A stretch of DNA of 64,000 nucleotides from Halomonas shengliensis (GCF_900104135.1 NZ_FNIV01000009.1:1-64000); one strand, 5' to 3'; shown: positions 1 through 8,929, numbered from the stretch's first letter. Numbers and translations are program-made. Notes: generated from the letters alone by a model not told the origin.

Positions 1-6
1 CCGGAG

Positions 7-25
7 TCTGTCAACATAGTTGCCA
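7..25. repeat. IS3 left terminal inverted repeat
   Basis: The sequence tctgtcaacatagttgcca pairs imperfectly (14 of 19) with the reverse complement of 1631-1649. It lies just past the orfB stop, as expected for the transposase-distal end. Confidence 0.65.
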
Positions 26-45
26 TATAAAATGACTTCAGCTCT

Positions 46-1077
46 TTAAAATCCTGCGGCCTGTGGCACTGGGTCCCGTTCGGGATTTAGGTGCACTACA
101 TCCGGCAGGCTGAGTTTCCGGATGTCACCTGACCACCGTTCCGGGTGGCGCTGCTTCGCGGCTTCAAAAACCTCTCGGCGCTGCGTCAGAATGCCTTTTG
201 CCTCGCCGTTATGACGCTGGCTCGGCGTGACGTAGCGCAGGGCGCTGTGCCGGTGCTCATGGTTGTACCACTCGGTGAATTGCTGGACCCAGTCTTGTGC
301 CTCGGCCAGTGTGGCGAAGCCGTCGGCGGGGAACCCCGGCCGGTACTTCAGTGTCTTGAAGGCCGACTCGGCGAAGGCGTTGTCGTTGCTGACCCTTGGC
401 CGGCTGTACGACGGGGTGATGCCCAGATCGTAGAGCTTTTCCAGGAAGGTCGCCGCCTTCATCGGGCTGCCGTTATCGGAATGCAAAATCAAAGGCTTGT
501 GACGATCGGTGAGGTGCTCTCGCCAGCAGGCCTTCTGGATCAGCTCGGCGGCCAGCTCGCCGGTCTCGGTTTCATAGACCTCGTGCCCAACGATCTTGCG
601 GCTGAAGACGTCCATGATCAGGTACAGGTACCACCAGGTACCGCGTGCAGGGCCCGGCAACCAGCTGATATCCCAGCACCAAAGCCGGTTTGGCGCTGTG
701 GCCTGGTGCGTGGTCGGCGGTCGCTTGCGCTGTGGGGCCTGCTGTCGGCCCCGATGGTGTTGCTGGTCATATTCATGAAGCACTCGGTACATCGTCGACT
801 CAGAGGCCAGGTAGTGGCCCTTGTCCGCCTGATCGGCCACGATGAAGGCGGGAGGGCGGCTCCGATACTCCGGGGCGTTGCACAGCGCCACAACAGCCTC
901 TCGTTCCTCGGGCGACAGCTTGTTGGCCGGCTCCGGGCGATCGGCGTCGGGGCGGCGATCCGCCGTCACCTCGCCTTCCGCAACCCAGCGGTAATAGGTT
1001 CGCACATGGATGCCCATCACCTGACAGGCCTTGGCCAGCCGAGCACCGTCACGCTGGGCGTCTTGCACCAGAGTCAC
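46..1077 (-). CDS. IS3-family transposase OrfB, DDE catalytic subunit
   Basis: This is the catalytic half of an IS3 transposase (343 residues from a GTG). An N-terminal helix-turn-helix-like stretch is followed by the rve integrase core. The catalytic triad is visible as D136 (WCWDISW), D201 (HSDNGSP) and E237 (NAFAESAFK), with 35 residues between the last two, the classic DD(35)E spacing. The frame is open upstream of the GTG, right back through the A7 slippery run at the end of orfA in the -1 register. The functional protein is therefore probably an OrfAB fusion rather than a product of the GTG start. There are no stops or frameshifts in the domain. Confidence 0.9.
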   Translation of the reverse strand: MTLVQDAQRDGARLAKACQVMGIHVRTYYRWVAEGEVTADRRPDADRPEPANKLSPEEREAVVALCNAPEYRSRPPAFIVADQADKGHYLASESTMYRVLHEYDQQHHRGRQQAPQRKRPPTTHQATAPNRLWCWDISWLPGPARGTWWYLYLIMDVFSRKIVGHEVYETETGELAAELIQKACWREHLTDRHKPLILHSDNGSPMKAATFLEKLYDLGITPSYSRPRVSNDNAFAESAFKTLKYRPGFPADGFATLAEAQDWVQQFTEWYNHEHRHSALRYVTPSQRHNGEAKGILTQRREVFEAAKQRHPERWSGDIRKLSLPDVVHLNPERDPVPQAAGF

Positions 1078-1103
1078 GATACGCTGGCGATCCGGGAGGC
1101 TGG

Positions 1104-1613
1104 TCAGTCGTCCTCGTCGTTGGTCGTGCCCCAGATCGCCTCGGCTTTTTTTGACAGGGCCAACAGCGCCGCCGTCTCGGCCAGGGCCTTGTCCTTGCGG
1201 TGCAGCTCGCGCTCCAGCTTACGGAGCCGCTTCTGCTCCGCCTTACGCGCCTGTCGAAGCTGCTTGGCCTGCGCTGCCGCATCGTCGTTGGCGTTCATGC
1301 AGGCATCCCGCCAGGCCTCCACCTGCTCGGGGTAGAGCCCGCGCTCGCGGCAGTAGGCGCTGACTTCAGCCTCGTTCATCGGAGCTGTCTCCAGGACGAT
1401 CTGGAACTTCTCCTGACTGGTCCACTGATCTGGCTGGGTAGAACGTGATGGCAAAACCTGTCCTCGTGCTCTGGCCTGTTTCCGCCAATTGTAGAGGGTT
1501 GTTGCTGTGATGCCTTCCTGCGCGGCCAGTTCCGGGATGGTCATGCTCATGGGCGGTGCCATCTTCTTGAGGATGGCTTCCTTACGCTCTGCGGGGTAAC
1601 GCACGTTGATCAC
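1104..1613 (-). CDS. IS3-family transposase OrfA, DNA-binding subunit
   Basis: This 169-residue protein carries an N-terminal helix-turn-helix (roughly residues 20-55, with IPELAAQEGITATTLYNWRK) and a second HTH-like block around residues 65-105. A charged, probably coiled-coil segment (about 112-150) would serve as the leucine-zipper oligomerisation region typical of IS3 OrfA. The first start is GTG at 1613. A second in-frame GTG at 1604 is better spaced from the GAGAGG upstream, so the true start is uncertain by three codons. The last codons overlap the orfB register through the slippery heptamer at 1146-1152. Confidence 0.85.
   Translation of the reverse strand: MINVRYPAERKEAILKKMAPPMSMTIPELAAQEGITATTLYNWRKQARARGQVLPSRSTQPDQWTSQEKFQIVLETAPMNEAEVSAYCRERGLYPEQVEAWRDACMNANDDAAAQAKQLRQARKAEQKRLRKLERELHRKDKALAETAALLALSKKAEAIWGTTNDEDD
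1146..1152 (-). other. Slippery A7 heptamer, predicted -1 ribosomal frameshift site
   Basis: On the minus strand orfA reads TCA AAA AAA GCC, so the phase A AAA AAA fits the X XXY YYZ rule exactly. After a -1 slip the frame stays open for 25 codons into the GTG start of orfB and on to its stop. IS3 elements make their OrfAB transposase this way. No downstream stimulatory structure was worked out. Confidence 0.75.
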
Positions 1614-1630
1614 CTCTCAATCGGTTTAGG

Positions 1631-1649
1631 TGACAACTACCTTGACGCA
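1631..1649. repeat. IS3 right terminal inverted repeat
   Basis: The sequence tgacaactaccttgacgca is partner of the repeat at 7-25 and lies 17 bases upstream of the orfA GTG. It also supplies a GTG that reads in frame into the cysH remnant, so a short chimeric protein could be made, though the catalytic N-terminal half would be missing. Confidence 0.65.
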
Positions 1650-2118
1650 TAGGGATACGCTCACCGCGCGGCTGAACCTCAACCTAAAGATCGCGCGACC
1701 CGAGCTGTCACCAGGCCACCTTGAAGCGCGCCACGACAAGCTGTGGGAGCAAGGCCTGGCGGGCCTGACACGCTACAACCAGCTGATGAAGGTCGCGCCG
1801 ATGGAGCAGAAGCTCGATGAGTTGCAGGTCGGCACCTGGTTCGCCGGGCTGCGCCGCCAGCAGTCCAGCTCCCGCGAGCAGCGCCCGGTGATCGAGCAAC
1901 GCCACGATGGGCGCCACAAGGTCTACCCGCTGATCGACTGGCACAGCCGCGACGTGCACCGCTACCTCACCGAACACGACCTGCCCTACCACCCGCTGTG
2001 GGAACAGGGCTACACCTCGGTGGGCGACTGGCACACCAGCCAACCCCTCCAGCCGGGCATGCAGGAAGAAGACACGCGTTTCTTCGGTATGCAGCGGGAG
2101 TGCGGCCTGCATCTGTAG
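1650..2118 (+). pseudogene. cysH: PAPS reductase CysH, 3' remnant cut by an IS3 element
   Basis: About 155 residues match the C-terminal two thirds of phosphoadenylylsulfate reductase, which uses thioredoxin to reduce PAPS to sulfite. Recognisable blocks are KLWEQGL, WFAGLRRQQSSSR, the substrate-loop region PLIDWHSRDVHRYL, GYTSVGDWHTS, and the conserved C-terminal ECGLHL carrying the catalytic Cys. CysH is normally about 240-250 residues. Here roughly the first 90, including the PP-loop-like nucleotide-binding part, lie beyond the IS or outside the window. The remaining frame has no internal damage, suggesting a recent insertion. Unless a second PAPS or APS reductase exists, assimilatory sulfate reduction is broken at this step. 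Confidence 0.88.
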
Positions 2119-2239
2119 GCGGGCGGTAGGGCACTATGTTCCCGCACGCGCGAAAGCGGCAAGGTGGGCTTGCGTTGTCGTCCGACCGGGGCCTGCCGTC
2201 CTGCCCCTCCCCCGGTCCATACCCCTTACCGCGAGCGAC

Positions 2240-3967
2240 TCAGAAAGGAAACACCACCGGCGTCAGCACCAGCACCCCGGCCGAGTAAGTGAGGCTCACC
2301 GGTAGCCCGGTCTTGATGAAATCACTGATTCGATAGCGGCCGGGAGAGTAGACCATCAAGTGGGTCTGGTAGCCGTAGGGGATCAGGAAGCAGGCGCTGG
2401 CGCCGTAGGCCACGGCCATGACGAAGGGCATGGGGTCGGCGCCGAAGGCCTGGGCGGTCGTCCAGGCGATGGGGAAGGCCAGCGCGGCGGCGGCGTTGTT
2501 GGTGACGGTCTCGGTGAGCAGTAGCGTCATCAGGTAGCAGCCCACGAAGGCGGCGTAGATGCCGTAACCCGCAATCAGCGTCTGCATGCCCTGGGCCAGC
2601 AGCGCGGCGGCGCCAGAACTCTCCAGCCCCTGGGCGATGGCCAGCGCCGAGCCGATGATCAGCCACAGCTCGAAGGGGAAGCGTCGGCGGAGTTCCGCGG
2701 GGCTGAGCACCTTGCCGGCTACCAGCCCTGCCATCAGCAGCAACAGGCCGTGAAACAGCGGCAGTAGTTCCAGAGCCGCCAGGCCGATCACCGCCGCGAA
2801 GCCGGCCAAGGTCAGCATGCTCTCGGTGCGCTTGAGCTGCGGGCGCTTGAAGCTGCCACTGAGCAGGTGGAAGTTGCGCTCGATGTTGCGGTGCTGGCGG
2901 AAGTCGCTGCCCACCGCCAGCACCAGGCAATCGCCTACGCGCAGCGGGATCTGTCCCAGCTGCCCCTCCAGTCGTTTGCCACCGCGGCGAATGCCCACCA
3001 CACCGGCGTTGAACATGCTGCGGAAGTCGACGTCCTGCAGCGTCTGGCCGGCAAGCTCCGACTCGTGAGAAACCACCACCTCCACCAGGTTGGTGGCCAG
3101 CAGGTCGTCGGCCTGGTGGCCGAACAGGGTAAGCCCGGGGAAGCGCTGAAGTGCCTGCACTTTACCGACTTCTCCGGTGAATACCAGCGTATCCTCAGCC
3201 TGCAGGATCTCGTCGGGCCCCACCGGGCTGAGCAGCCGCCCCTCACGCTCGATCTCCAGCAGGTAGAGCCCCTCCAAGCTACGCAGCTGGTTCTCCTCGA
3301 TGCTCTTGCCCACCAGCTCCGAGTCCGCCTCCAAGTCGGCGGCCAGGAAGTAGGAGAGCTTCTCCTCGGTGTCTTCGGGGGGGTGCGCCGGCAGACGGCG
3401 CGCTCGCCACAGCAGCACGCCGAACGTCAGCAGTGCCACCGGTATGCCCACCAGGGTGAACTGGAACATGCCCAGCTCGAAGCCGCCGCGACCCAAAGCG
3501 AAGGAGTTCACCACCAGGTTGGTGGAGGTACCCACCAGGGTGGTCACGCCGCCCAGGATCGACGCGTAGGAGAGCGGGATCAGCAGCCGGGAGGGGGCGA
3601 TGCGCTGCTGACGCGAGATGGCGCCCAGGAAGGCCGCCACCACCGCCGTGTTGTTGAGAAACGCCGAGAGCACGGCACTGGCCCCCATCAGCCGCGCGGT
3701 GGCGGTCCTCTCGCTACCCGTGAGGAGGCGCTGGGAGAGCCAGTCGAGCAGCGGCGTGCGCTCCAGCGCCAGGGAGACCAGCAACAGTAACAGCAGGGTC
3801 GCCAGCGCCGGGTTGGTGTACTGCGCAAGCAGTGTGGGGGTATCCACCAGGCCAAGCACCAGGTAGGCGCCCGCAAGGCCCACAAAGGCGATGGCCGGCC
3901 GCACCCAGCCACCGATCAGCAGAGCCAGCAGGCCTAGCAGGGAAAACAGAACCATCCAGGGAAGCAT
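2240..3967 (-). CDS. SLC13/DASS-family permease with two TrkA-C domains, probable sulfate transporter
   Basis: This 575-residue inner-membrane protein has an N-terminal block of hydrophobic segments (residues 1-190), a cytosolic insert with two TrkA-C (RCK_C) ligand-binding domains (about 205-375), and a second hydrophobic half. Signature motifs of the divalent anion:Na+ symporter/ArsB superfamily are SAFLNNTAVVAAF near residue 100 and GTSTNLVVNSF near residue 145, mirrored in the second half by TETVTNNAAAALAFP. Proteins of this architecture beside cysD are usually sulfate or thiosulfate carriers; sulfate is inferred from the neighbours. It is transcribed away from the cysD operon. Confidence 0.82.
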   Translation of the reverse strand: MLPWMVLFSLLGLLALLIGGWVRPAIAFVGLAGAYLVLGLVDTPTLLAQYTNPALATLLLLLLVSLALERTPLLDWLSQRLLTGSERTATARLMGASAVLSAFLNNTAVVAAFLGAISRQQRIAPSRLLIPLSYASILGGVTTLVGTSTNLVVNSFALGRGGFELGMFQFTLVGIPVALLTFGVLLWRARRLPAHPPEDTEEKLSYFLAADLEADSELVGKSIEENQLRSLEGLYLLEIEREGRLLSPVGPDEILQAEDTLVFTGEVGKVQALQRFPGLTLFGHQADDLLATNLVEVVVSHESELAGQTLQDVDFRSMFNAGVVGIRRGGKRLEGQLGQIPLRVGDCLVLAVGSDFRQHRNIERNFHLLSGSFKRPQLKRTESMLTLAGFAAVIGLAALELLPLFHGLLLLMAGLVAGKVLSPAELRRRFPFELWLIIGSALAIAQGLESSGAAALLAQGMQTLIAGYGIYAAFVGCYLMTLLLTETVTNNAAAALAFPIAWTTAQAFGADPMPFVMAVAYGASACFLIPYGYQTHLMVYSPGRYRISDFIKTGLPVSLTYSAGVLVLTPVVFPF

Positions 3968-4099
3968 CGACGTCGAATCCTTGCGCCAGTGAACGCGGCT
4001 TGTGGGATTCTACGCAGGCTTTTATGATGACGTCGACTTTGGCCTTATACGAATTCGAGCGTTTTCTATTTTATACCGCATTGTCATACAGTTATCGCA

Positions 4100-4894
4100 T
4101 TGAAGACCACTAAACATTTAACGCTGGAAATACTCAACCAGCGCCGACAGCAGGCGGTACGGCTACGCTTGGATGGTCACACGGTCGCCGAAACCGCCGC
4201 ACGCACCGGCCTTTCCGCGCCCACGGTATCGGCGGCATGGAAGGCCTTCCGCGAAGGCGGCTGGGAGGCGGTGCCGGTACGCCCGCGAGGACGCAAGGCG
4301 GGACAAGCGACGCGCTTGGATACCCCAGCAGAAGAGGCGCTTACCGCGTGTCTTGCCGTCCTGCCGTCTGGAGATCTGCCGGCCTGGGGCAGTCGCGCAC
4401 TGGCTGAGGCGTTGCACCAACAGGGCCATGAGGTATCGCCCCGGGCCATCGAGCACTGGCTTGCGGCGCGCGATCTCAAGCCCGAGCCCATGGCGCTGGA
4501 GGCGCTCGCGCACAAGCGTGGCCAGGCGGGCCGCTGGTATCGACACCAGGTGGTGCCAGTGCTCGAAGAGGTACACCAGGCCGGCGGCAGCATCTGGCGC
4601 GGCGGCGTGCGAGTCACGCGACCCGGCGATGCCGAGTCAGCCGCACCACCGCGCTGCTACCAGCTCTACCTGCACGGCAAGCGCGGCGTGCTCTATACCC
4701 AGGTGCTAAACGCACCACCGCGGGCAGCCAGCTACCTGGCGCTGTTCGAGAGACTACTCGAGCAGGCCAATGGCAAACCGGTCGTGCTGGTGTTTCATGG
4801 CGCGGATTTCCGGGCGGCACCCGAGATCGGGCGGTGGCTCAATCAGAACCCGAAAATGCGGCTGGTGGCCGTACCTGTTGGTGCATTTACTTAG
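4100..4894 (+). CDS. IS630-transposase-derived HTH protein, nuclease apparently dead
   Basis: This 264-residue protein starts at a TTG. Residues 1-65 form an IS630-type HTH ([27 protein letters not shown]), followed by a second winged-helix segment (about 75-135) and a DDE-like RNase H fold segment (about 140-262). The acidic residues expected in an active IS630 transposase are not there: the lvlDNaxxH block reads [11 protein letters not shown], and the protein stops just where the usual PPYSPELNPIE block with the last catalytic Glu should begin. It lies between the sulfate permease and cysD, so domestication as a cys regulator is plausible. A decaying IS remnant is the alternative. No terminal inverted repeats were found. 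Confidence 0.65.
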   Translation: MKTTKHLTLEILNQRRQQAVRLRLDGHTVAETAARTGLSAPTVSAAWKAFREGGWEAVPVRPRGRKAGQATRLDTPAEEALTACLAVLPSGDLPAWGSRALAEALHQQGHEVSPRAIEHWLAARDLKPEPMALEALAHKRGQAGRWYRHQVVPVLEEVHQAGGSIWRGGVRVTRPGDAESAAPPRCYQLYLHGKRGVLYTQVLNAPPRAASYLALFERLLEQANGKPVVLVFHGADFRAAPEIGRWLNQNPKMRLVAVPVGAFT

Positions 4895-4950
4895 GCGCTG
4901 CCTTGTGGGCTCCCGGCTTTTTAGGCGCTGCCCTGTGGGAGGCCGGCTTT
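4891..4950. repeat. Two-copy 30-bp tandem repeat at the 3' end of the IS630-derived gene
   Basis: Bases 4891-4920 and 4921-4950 are near-identical 30-mers beginning ttaggcgctgcc and ending ccggcttt; they differ at only four positions. The stop codon of the IS630-derived gene (4892-4894) lies inside the first copy, so the repeat may have set the current C terminus. The second copy runs into the palindrome cluster that follows. Confidence 0.8.
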
Positions 4951-5127
4951 GCCGGGCGAAGGCGCCGTCAGGCGCCCCAGCGGTGTTGCCTAACTCGCTG
5001 GGCTCTACCGGGAGGCCTTCGGCCTCCTTTCGCCCGGGGGACCCGGCCTCCCACCAAGGGCTGGGTGGCCACTTGCACCTTTCGGAGGCCTTCTGCCTCC
5101 ATTCGCCCGGCAGAACCGGCCTCCCAC
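4933..5127. repeat. Cluster of three extragenic palindromic (REP-like) units
   Basis: Three units of the window-wide palindrome family occupy the 304-base gap before cysD. They are at 4933-4976 (forward) and at 5010-5053 and 5084-5127 (both inverted). Each has GTGGGAGG, a GC stem (CCGGCTTTGCCGG, CCGGGTCCCCCGG or CCGGTTCTGCCGG), GCGAA, then a second hairpin (GGCGCC..GGCGCC or GGAGGC..GCCTCC). No gene is seen in this gap; the cysD promoter must lie within or just after it. Confidence 0.8.
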
Positions 5128-5198
5128 CATTCACCGCCGAACGCACTCCCGCACGCCAATTTGCGAAGAACCATTTTTCACCCACACAGGCCAACGAC

Positions 5199-6101
5199 AT
5201 GACGTCACTCACCCATCTTCAGAAGCTGGAAGCGGAAAGCATCCAGATCATGCGCGAGGTGGTCGCCGAGACCGAGAATCCGGTGATGCTCTACTCGGTG
5301 GGCAAGGACAGCGCGGTGATGCTGCACCTGGCGCGCAAGGCGTTTGCGCCGGCGCCACCGCCCTTCCCTCTCCTGCACGTGGATACGCGCTGGAAGTTCC
5401 GGGCCATGTACGAGTTCCGCGACAAGATGGCCGAGGAAACCGGCATGGATCTGATCGTGCATATCAACCCCGAGGGCGTGGAGAAGGACATCAACCCCTT
5501 CACCCACGGCTCGGCGATCCATACCGATGTGATGAAGACCGAGGGCCTCAAGCAAGCACTGGACAAGTATGGCTTCGATGCCGCCTTCGGTGGGGCGCGC
5601 CGCGACGAGGAGAAGTCCCGCGCCAAGGAGCGGGTGTTCTCCTTCCGCACCGCCCAGCACCGCTGGGACCCCAAGAACCAGCGTCCGGAGCTGTGGCGGT
5701 TGTACAACACCCGCAAGCACAAGGGCGAGTCCATCCGCGTCTTCCCGCTCTCCAACTGGACCGAGCTGGATATCTGGCAGTACATCTACCTGCAGAACAT
5801 CCCCATCGTGCCGCTCTACTACGCCGCCGAGCGCCCTGTCGTGGAGCGCGACGGCGCTCTGATCATGGTCGACGACGAGCGCATGCCGCTGGAACCGGGC
5901 GAGGTGCCGATGATGCGCAAGGTGCGCTTCCGCACCCTGGGCTGCTACCCGCTGACCGGCGCCATCGAGTCCGAGGCCGACACCCTGCCGTCGATCATCC
6001 AGGAAATGCTGCTCACCAAGACCTCCGAACGCCAGGGCCGCGTCATCGACCACGACAGCGCCGCCTCCATGGAAAAGAAAAAGCAGGAAGGATACTTCTG
6101 A
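5199..6101 (+). CDS. cysD: Sulfate adenylyltransferase subunit 2 (CysD)
   Basis: This is the catalytic small subunit of ATP sulfurylase, which makes adenosine 5'-phosphosulfate from sulfate and ATP, driven by GTP hydrolysis on CysN. The 300-residue length is typical. The PP-loop is at residues 32-38 (YSVGKDS), followed by LHVDTRWKF, the [15 protein letters not shown] block and the [13 protein letters not shown] helix. The ATG at 5199 was chosen because homologues begin there; the reading frame is open far upstream only through repeats and is not coding. It overlaps cysNC by one base (TGATG), indicating translational coupling. Confidence 0.97.
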   Translation: MTSLTHLQKLEAESIQIMREVVAETENPVMLYSVGKDSAVMLHLARKAFAPAPPPFPLLHVDTRWKFRAMYEFRDKMAEETGMDLIVHINPEGVEKDINPFTHGSAIHTDVMKTEGLKQALDKYGFDAAFGGARRDEEKSRAKERVFSFRTAQHRWDPKNQRPELWRLYNTRKHKGESIRVFPLSNWTELDIWQYIYLQNIPIVPLYYAAERPVVERDGALIMVDDERMPLEPGEVPMMRKVRFRTLGCYPLTGAIESEADTLPSIIQEMLLTKTSERQGRVIDHDSAASMEKKKQEGYF

Positions 6102-8005
6102 TGGCACACGCATCCGACATGATCGCCGGCGATATCGAGGGTTACCTCAAGTCGCACGAACACAAGGGCCTGCTGCGTTTCATCACCTGCGGCAGCGTCG
6201 ATGACGGCAAGAGCACCCTGATCGGACGTCTGCTGTTCGAATCCAAGCTGCTGTTCGAGGATCAGCTGGCCGCCATCGAGGCCGATTCCAAGAAGTGGGG
6301 CACCCAGGGCGGCGAGATGGACTTCGCGCTGCTGGTGGATGGCCTGGCCGCGGAGCGCGAGCAGGGCATCACCATCGACGTGGCCTACCGCTTCTTCTCC
6401 ACCGACAAGCGCAAGTTCATCGTCGCCGATACCCCGGGGCATGAGCAGTACACCCGCAACATGGTCACCGGCGCCTCCACCGCGGATGCCGCCATCCTGA
6501 TGGTGGATGCGCGCCAGGGGATCCTGCCACAGACCCGTCGCCACAGCTTCCTGATGTCGCTGATCGGCATGCGCCATGTGGTAGTGGCGATCAACAAGAT
6601 GGACCTGGTGGACTACTCCAAGGCACGCTTCGACGCGATCGTCGAGGAGTACCGTGAGTTCGCCAAGCAGTTGGGTCTGGAGGACATCACCTTCATCCCG
6701 ATGTCCGCGCTCAAGGGCGACAACGTCATCGAGCATGGCCACCATATGCCGTGGTACCACGGCCCCACGCTGATGGCCTACCTGGAGACCGTGGAGGTGG
6801 ACGAGGAGCGCCTGCAGCACCAGCCGTTCCGCATGCCGGTGCAGTGGGTCAACCGCCCCAACCTGGACTTCCGCGGCTTCACCGGCATGATCGCCAGCGG
6901 CAGTATCAAGCCGGGCGACGCCATCCGCGTGCAGCCCTCCGGCCAGTCCAGCACCGTCAAGCAGATCTACACCTACGACGGTAACCTGGAGCAGGCGATC
7001 GCCGGCCAGTCGGTGACCCTGCTGCTGAATGACGAGATCGATATCTCCCGGGGCGACGTGATCTCCGGGGTCGACCAGCCTGCCGAGACCGCCGACCAGT
7101 TCGAGACTAGCCTGGTGTGGATGCACGACGAGCCGCTGCTGCCGGGCCGACCGTATCTGATGAAGATCGGTACCCAGCAGGTCTCGGCCAGCGTCACCGA
7201 TATCAAGTACCAGGTGAACGTCAATACGCTCGAGCACACCGCGGCCAAGCAGCTCGACCTCAACGCCATCGGCGTCTGCACCCTGAGCCTGAACAAGGCG
7301 GTGGCCTTCGATCCCTACAAGGAGAATGCCGACACCGGTGGCTTCATCCTGATCGACCGGATGACCAACAACACCGTCGGCGCCGGCATGCTGAACTTCG
7401 CCCTGCGGCGCAGCCAGAATATCCATATGCAGCATGTGGATATCGACAAGCAGGCACGCGCCCTTTCCAAGGCGCAACAGCCCGCGGTGCTGTGGTTCAC
7501 CGGCCTCTCCGGCGCCGGCAAGTCGACCATTGCCAACCTGGTGGAGAAGAAACTGCACGCCGCCGGCCAGCACACCTACCTGCTGGATGGCGACAACGTG
7601 CGCCACGGCCTCAACCGCGACCTGGGCTTCACCGATGCCGACCGCGTCGAGAACATCCGCCGTGTCGCGGAAGTCGCGAAGCTGATGGTCGACGCCGGCC
7701 TGCTGGTGATCACCTCCTTCATCTCGCCCTTCCGCAGCGAGCGCCAGCTGGCCCGCGACCTAGTGGACGACGGCGAGTTCATCGAGATCTTCGTCGACAC
7801 CCCGCTCGACGTGGCCGAGGAGCGCGATCCCAAGGGGCTCTATCGCAAGGCCCGCCGCGGCGACCTGAAGAACTTCACCGGCATCGACTCGGCCTACGAG
7901 GCACCGGAGAACCCCGACCTGCACATCAAGACCACCGAGATAAGCAGCGACGAAGCCGCCGATGCCATCATCGCGCTGCTGCGCGAGCGCCAGATCATCA
8001 CCTGA
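6101..8005 (+). CDS. cysNC: Bifunctional sulfate adenylyltransferase subunit 1 / APS kinase (CysNC)
   Basis: This 634-residue fusion has an EF-Tu-like GTPase that drives APS synthesis (residues 1 to about 440) and an adenylylsulfate kinase that phosphorylates APS to PAPS (about 455-634). GTPase motifs are GSVDDGKST (31-39), DTPGHE (110-115) and NKMD (165-168). The kinase P-loop is GLSGAGKST (468-476), followed by [19 protein letters not shown] and the [11 protein letters not shown] / [10 protein letters not shown] segment. Both halves look intact, so PAPS should be made even though cysH is disrupted nearby. Start overlaps the cysD stop. Confidence 0.97.
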   Translation: MAHASDMIAGDIEGYLKSHEHKGLLRFITCGSVDDGKSTLIGRLLFESKLLFEDQLAAIEADSKKWGTQGGEMDFALLVDGLAAEREQGITIDVAYRFFSTDKRKFIVADTPGHEQYTRNMVTGASTADAAILMVDARQGILPQTRRHSFLMSLIGMRHVVVAINKMDLVDYSKARFDAIVEEYREFAKQLGLEDITFIPMSALKGDNVIEHGHHMPWYHGPTLMAYLETVEVDEERLQHQPFRMPVQWVNRPNLDFRGFTGMIASGSIKPGDAIRVQPSGQSSTVKQIYTYDGNLEQAIAGQSVTLLLNDEIDISRGDVISGVDQPAETADQFETSLVWMHDEPLLPGRPYLMKIGTQQVSASVTDIKYQVNVNTLEHTAAKQLDLNAIGVCTLSLNKAVAFDPYKENADTGGFILIDRMTNNTVGAGMLNFALRRSQNIHMQHVDIDKQARALSKAQQPAVLWFTGLSGAGKSTIANLVEKKLHAAGQHTYLLDGDNVRHGLNRDLGFTDADRVENIRRVAEVAKLMVDAGLLVITSFISPFRSERQLARDLVDDGEFIEIFVDTPLDVAEERDPKGLYRKARRGDLKNFTGIDSAYEAPENPDLHIKTTEISSDEAADAIIALLRERQIIT

Positions 8006-8012
8006 TAGAAGC

Positions 8013-8083
8013 CTGTGGGAGCGGTGCTCGCACCGCGAAAAAGGGGTTGCTAAACAATCGCCGTGCAAGCACGGCTCCCACAG
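8013..8083. repeat. Paired REP-like palindrome between cysNC and cysQ
   Basis: Two arms in inverted orientation share CTGTGGGAGC as outer flank. The first arm has stem GGTGC/GCACC, the second CCGTGC/GCACGG, each followed by GCGA. The design resembles pseudomonad REP pairs and is a shorter version of the palindromes elsewhere in the window. It lies 8 bases after the cysNC stop. Confidence 0.8.
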
Positions 8084-8120
8084 CATGCAACCCCAGCCTG
8101 CTATGCCGGGATACCCTGAT

Positions 8121-8906
8121 ATGGATTATCACATGCCACTAAACACATCTGACCTGCTGGAACAGGTCTACACCATCGCCAAGGATGCTGGCGACGCCAT
8201 GATGGCCGTTTACGCCCGCGACTTTTCCATCGAGGAGAAGGAGGACAAGAGCCCGTTGACCGAAGCGGACAAGGCCGCCCATGACGTCATCGTCAAGGGG
8301 CTAAGTGCCCTGCCGGAGGGTATCCCGGTGCTTTCGGAGGAAGACGCCGAAGGCTTCGCCGGGGTAGATGCCCAGGGCCGCTACTGGCTGGTGGATCCCC
8401 TGGACGGCACCAAGGAGTTCATCAAGCGTAATGGCGAGTTCACCGTCAACATCGCGCTGATCGAGCACGGCACGCCGGTGCTCGGCGTAGTCATCGCCCC
8501 GGCGCTGGAGGTCTCCTATCTCGCCACCGAGGGCCTGGGCGCCTTCAAGATCGATGCCCAGGGCGAGCGGGAGCCGATCGTAGTCGCCGGCCAGCCCGCC
8601 GAAGGCACCCCCTGGCGCGTGGTGGGCAGCCGCTCCCACCCCAGCCCGGACCTGGCCGAATGGCTGGATCAGCTGGGTGAGCATGACATGGTACCCATGG
8701 GCAGTTCGCTGAAACTGTGCCTGATCGCCGAAGGCGCCGCCGATGCCTACCCTCGCCTTGGCCCTACCTGCCTGTGGGACACCGGTGCCGCCCAGGCGGT
8801 AGTGGAGCAGGCCGGTGGCCGGGTGGAAACGCTGGAGGGAGAACCGCTTGACTACTCCTCGCCCGAGCAGCACCTCAACCCCTACTTCGTCGTCTGGGGC
8901 CACTGA
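8121..8906 (+). CDS. cysQ: 3'(2'),5'-bisphosphate nucleotidase CysQ
   Basis: This Mg-dependent phosphatase of the inositol monophosphatase superfamily hydrolyses PAP (and PAPS) to AMP (or APS), removing the inhibitory by-product of sulfotransfer and PAPS reduction. Metal-site motifs are SEEDAE, DPLDGTKEF (D92 and D95 region), GSRSHPS and LWDTGAAQAVVEQAGG. The start is uncertain: ATGs at 8103, 8121 and 8133 are in frame. 8121 has GGGA at a good distance, while 8133 matches the usual N terminus of CysQ best. It follows cysNC after a palindrome pair and is probably in the same transcription unit. Its PAP-clearing role suits the sulfotransferase gene downstream. Confidence 0.93.
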   Translation: MDYHMPLNTSDLLEQVYTIAKDAGDAMMAVYARDFSIEEKEDKSPLTEADKAAHDVIVKGLSALPEGIPVLSEEDAEGFAGVDAQGRYWLVDPLDGTKEFIKRNGEFTVNIALIEHGTPVLGVVIAPALEVSYLATEGLGAFKIDAQGEREPIVVAGQPAEGTPWRVVGSRSHPSPDLAEWLDQLGEHDMVPMGSSLKLCLIAEGAADAYPRLGPTCLWDTGAAQAVVEQAGGRVETLEGEPLDYSSPEQHLNPYFVVWGH

Positions 8907-8929
8907 GGCTGATCGCAGCCCATTAACGC

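Larger units (their letters stand above)
7..1649 (-). mobile_element. IS3-family insertion sequence, apparently complete
   Basis: Two transposase frames (orfA and orfB, both on the minus strand) lie between imperfect terminal inverted repeats at 7-25 and 1631-1649 that match at 14 of 19 positions. This is the standard IS3 layout with a -1 frameshift junction. The element sits inside cysH: the right flank reads as CysH from 1650 onward, and the six bases left of the IS (ccggag) would encode Pro-Glu, as expected at this point of CysH. No 3-5 bp target duplication is visible with these boundaries, so the exact ends may be off by a few bases or one flank may have lost sequence. All frames are open, so the element could still be active. 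Confidence 0.85.

Noticed and set aside
1-1660. Target-site duplication of the IS3 element
   Set aside because: With the best inverted-repeat boundaries the flanks (ccggag on the left, tagggata on the right) share no 3-5 bp direct repeat, so none is claimed.
4770-5198. Long N-terminal extension of CysD
   Set aside because: The frame is open but runs through the palindrome cluster and gives low-complexity sequence; CysD homologues start at the ATG at 5199.
5693-6100. N-terminal extension of CysNC through cysD
   Set aside because: This is the out-of-frame shadow of cysD; the TGATG overlap at 6099-6103 sets the true start.
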